Positions 5,392-5,960 of a stretch of 5,960 bases of DNA are shown piece after piece. The translations under genes were made by a program, and so were the position numbers. The DNA is from Chloroflexota bacterium (GTDB lineage Bacteria > Chloroflexota > Anaerolineae > Promineifilales > Promineifilaceae), in contig QQUD01000845.1 of the NCBI GenBank assembly GCA_008501785.1, forward strand, positions 1 through 5,960. The letters run 5' to 3'. Each line of letters begins with the position of its first letter. The stretch's first letter is position 1. The notes below the pieces were generated by a model. It did not search any database. It had not been told where the DNA came from and saw only the letters and a program-made list of their open reading frames with translations.

Positions 5392-5960
5392 ATGAGTACA
5401 TGGCTAACCTACACGTTTTTAATCCTTCTGGGCGCTGCAATTAGTACATTGATTGTGTTATTGGTTGATGGGAGAATTATGGGGCGTCGGGTGCAGGAGG
5501 CCAATCGCAATAAGGCGCAGGTACAGCAGCAGCTAGATATGGCAGGTCGTAAACTTCGTGGTACACAGATTGAGTTAGCTACGTCACAGTCTCGGGTACA
5601 GGAACTCAGTCGAATTTTAATCGAAACGCAAGAGCAAGTTGAGCAGCGAGATGAAAATATTGCTGACCTTGATCAACGATTGAGCGATGCGATGGCCGAA
5701 CTCGAGGTAGAACAGAGCAATATTCAGCGGGTGTCTGACCATGCCGATGCCTTGCAGCAGCATGTGTCACGTTTGCGCGAAGAGATGGGAACGGCCGTTG
5801 CCGACAACGAGTCGCTGGAAGAAGAGATTGAAAAGCTAAAAAAAGAAAACAAGCACCTCCAAGTTGAAAATCAAGTCTCCGATCAAGAATTAGCCGTTAG
5901 CGAAGTTGAAATACGTCATTTGCAAGAGAAGCTAATGGAATTACAGCAGTTAGTTCAAAA
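5392..5960 (+). CDS. Membrane-anchored long coiled-coil protein (partial, runs off the right edge)
   Basis: I translated 189 residues from ATG 5392. AGGAA (5378-5382) lies nine bases upstream as SD. The N-terminus MSTWLTYTFLILLGAAISTL continues as one membrane helix (about residues 5-26) with a short basic VDGRIMGRR after it, so the rest should face the cytoplasm. From about residue 35 to the edge the sequence is a continuous heptad-like, Gln/Glu/Arg/Lys-rich coiled coil (for example ENESLEEEIEKLKKENKHLQ-like composition near 145-165), with no Pro or Cys cluster. The C-terminus, and so any functional domain, is outside the window. By analogy with the preceding gene a helix-hairpin-helix end is plausible, but this is inference. 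It could also be an SMC-like or DivIVA-like scaffold. Function unassigned. Confidence 0.88.
   Translation, partial: MSTWLTYTFLILLGAAISTLIVLLVDGRIMGRRVQEANRNKAQVQQQLDMAGRKLRGTQIELATSQSRVQELSRILIETQEQVEQRDENIADLDQRLSDAMAELEVEQSNIQRVSDHADALQQHVSRLREEMGTAVADNESLEEEIEKLKKENKHLQVENQVSDQELAVSEVEIRHLQEKLMELQQLVQ

Larger units (their letters stand above)
229..5798. repeat. Iterated palindrome ACGGCCGT, nine dispersed copies
   Basis: Exact copies are at 229-236, 1351-1358, 2117-2124, 2915-2922, 3491-3498, 3794-3801, 4337-4344, 4963-4970 and 5791-5798. Eight are inside genes and one (4337) is in the intergenic region upstream of the RIO kinase. All nine extend to AACGGCCGT on at least one strand, and the copies at 226-239 and 4960-4973 are the same 14-bp palindrome. 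Spacing runs from 303 to 1122 bases. The copies are read in all three codon phases, as T-A-V (four), N-G-R (three) and R-P (one), so the constraint is on DNA, not on protein. The role is unknown; it resembles cyanobacterial HIP1 in behaviour only. Confidence 0.9.

Overview
The window looks like a piece of a bacterial chromosome with roughly balanced base composition. The SD sequences (GGAGGG, GAGGAGGT, AGGAGGT), the ATGA overlap between two genes and the factor-independent terminators are all bacterial. The lineage cannot be fixed from this sequence alone. A bacterial RIO-type kinase, two membrane-anchored coiled-coil/helix-hairpin-helix-like proteins, and many short heptamer repeats and iterated palindromes would suit a Chloroflexota (Anaerolineae-like) genome or another repeat-rich environmental bacterium. 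That is a low-confidence inference.

Layout, left to right. Positions 1-3108 hold two ABC exporter half-transporters on the minus strand. The upstream gene is complete (617 aa); the downstream gene (at least 419 aa) runs off the left edge just after its Walker A motif. Their stop and start codons overlap as ATGA, so they are translationally coupled and probably form a heterodimer. Positions 3109-3178 hold a long imperfect hairpin made of CTAGAG-type repeats, whose right arm also encodes the last codons of the next gene. Positions 3179-4228 (minus) encode a 349-aa RIO-family protein kinase with its active-site residues intact. Positions 4229-4779 contain no long gene. They do contain a compact minus-strand transcription unit: a hairpin terminator, a promoter, a 23-codon ORF with a strong SD, a long-range inverted repeat and a perfect 12-bp-stem terminator, all upstream of the kinase. 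Positions 4780-5169 (plus) encode a 129-aa protein with one membrane helix, a short coiled coil and a helix-hairpin-helix domain. Positions 5170-5391 are a repeat-rich intergenic region. Positions 5392-5960 (plus) begin a membrane-anchored long coiled-coil protein that runs off the right edge.

The most striking signal belongs to no single gene. The 8-bp palindrome ACGGCCGT occurs nine times in 5960 bases, where about 0.1 would be expected in random sequence. It occurs in coding and non-coding DNA, and in all three codon phases. Every CGGCCG in the window sits inside it. It behaves like the highly iterated palindrome HIP1 (GCGATCGC) of cyanobacteria but has a different sequence. A second unusual feature is a pair of 7-bp tandem repeat arrays lying in frame inside the ABC transporter gene. 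They add about 27 residues of seven-residue periodic linker to the nucleotide-binding domain.

Functionally, the ABC pair would export an unknown substrate and the RIO kinase may act in translation or ribosome-related phosphorylation. The plus-strand proteins look like membrane-tethered nucleic-acid- or protein-binding factors. No direct link between the two halves is visible.
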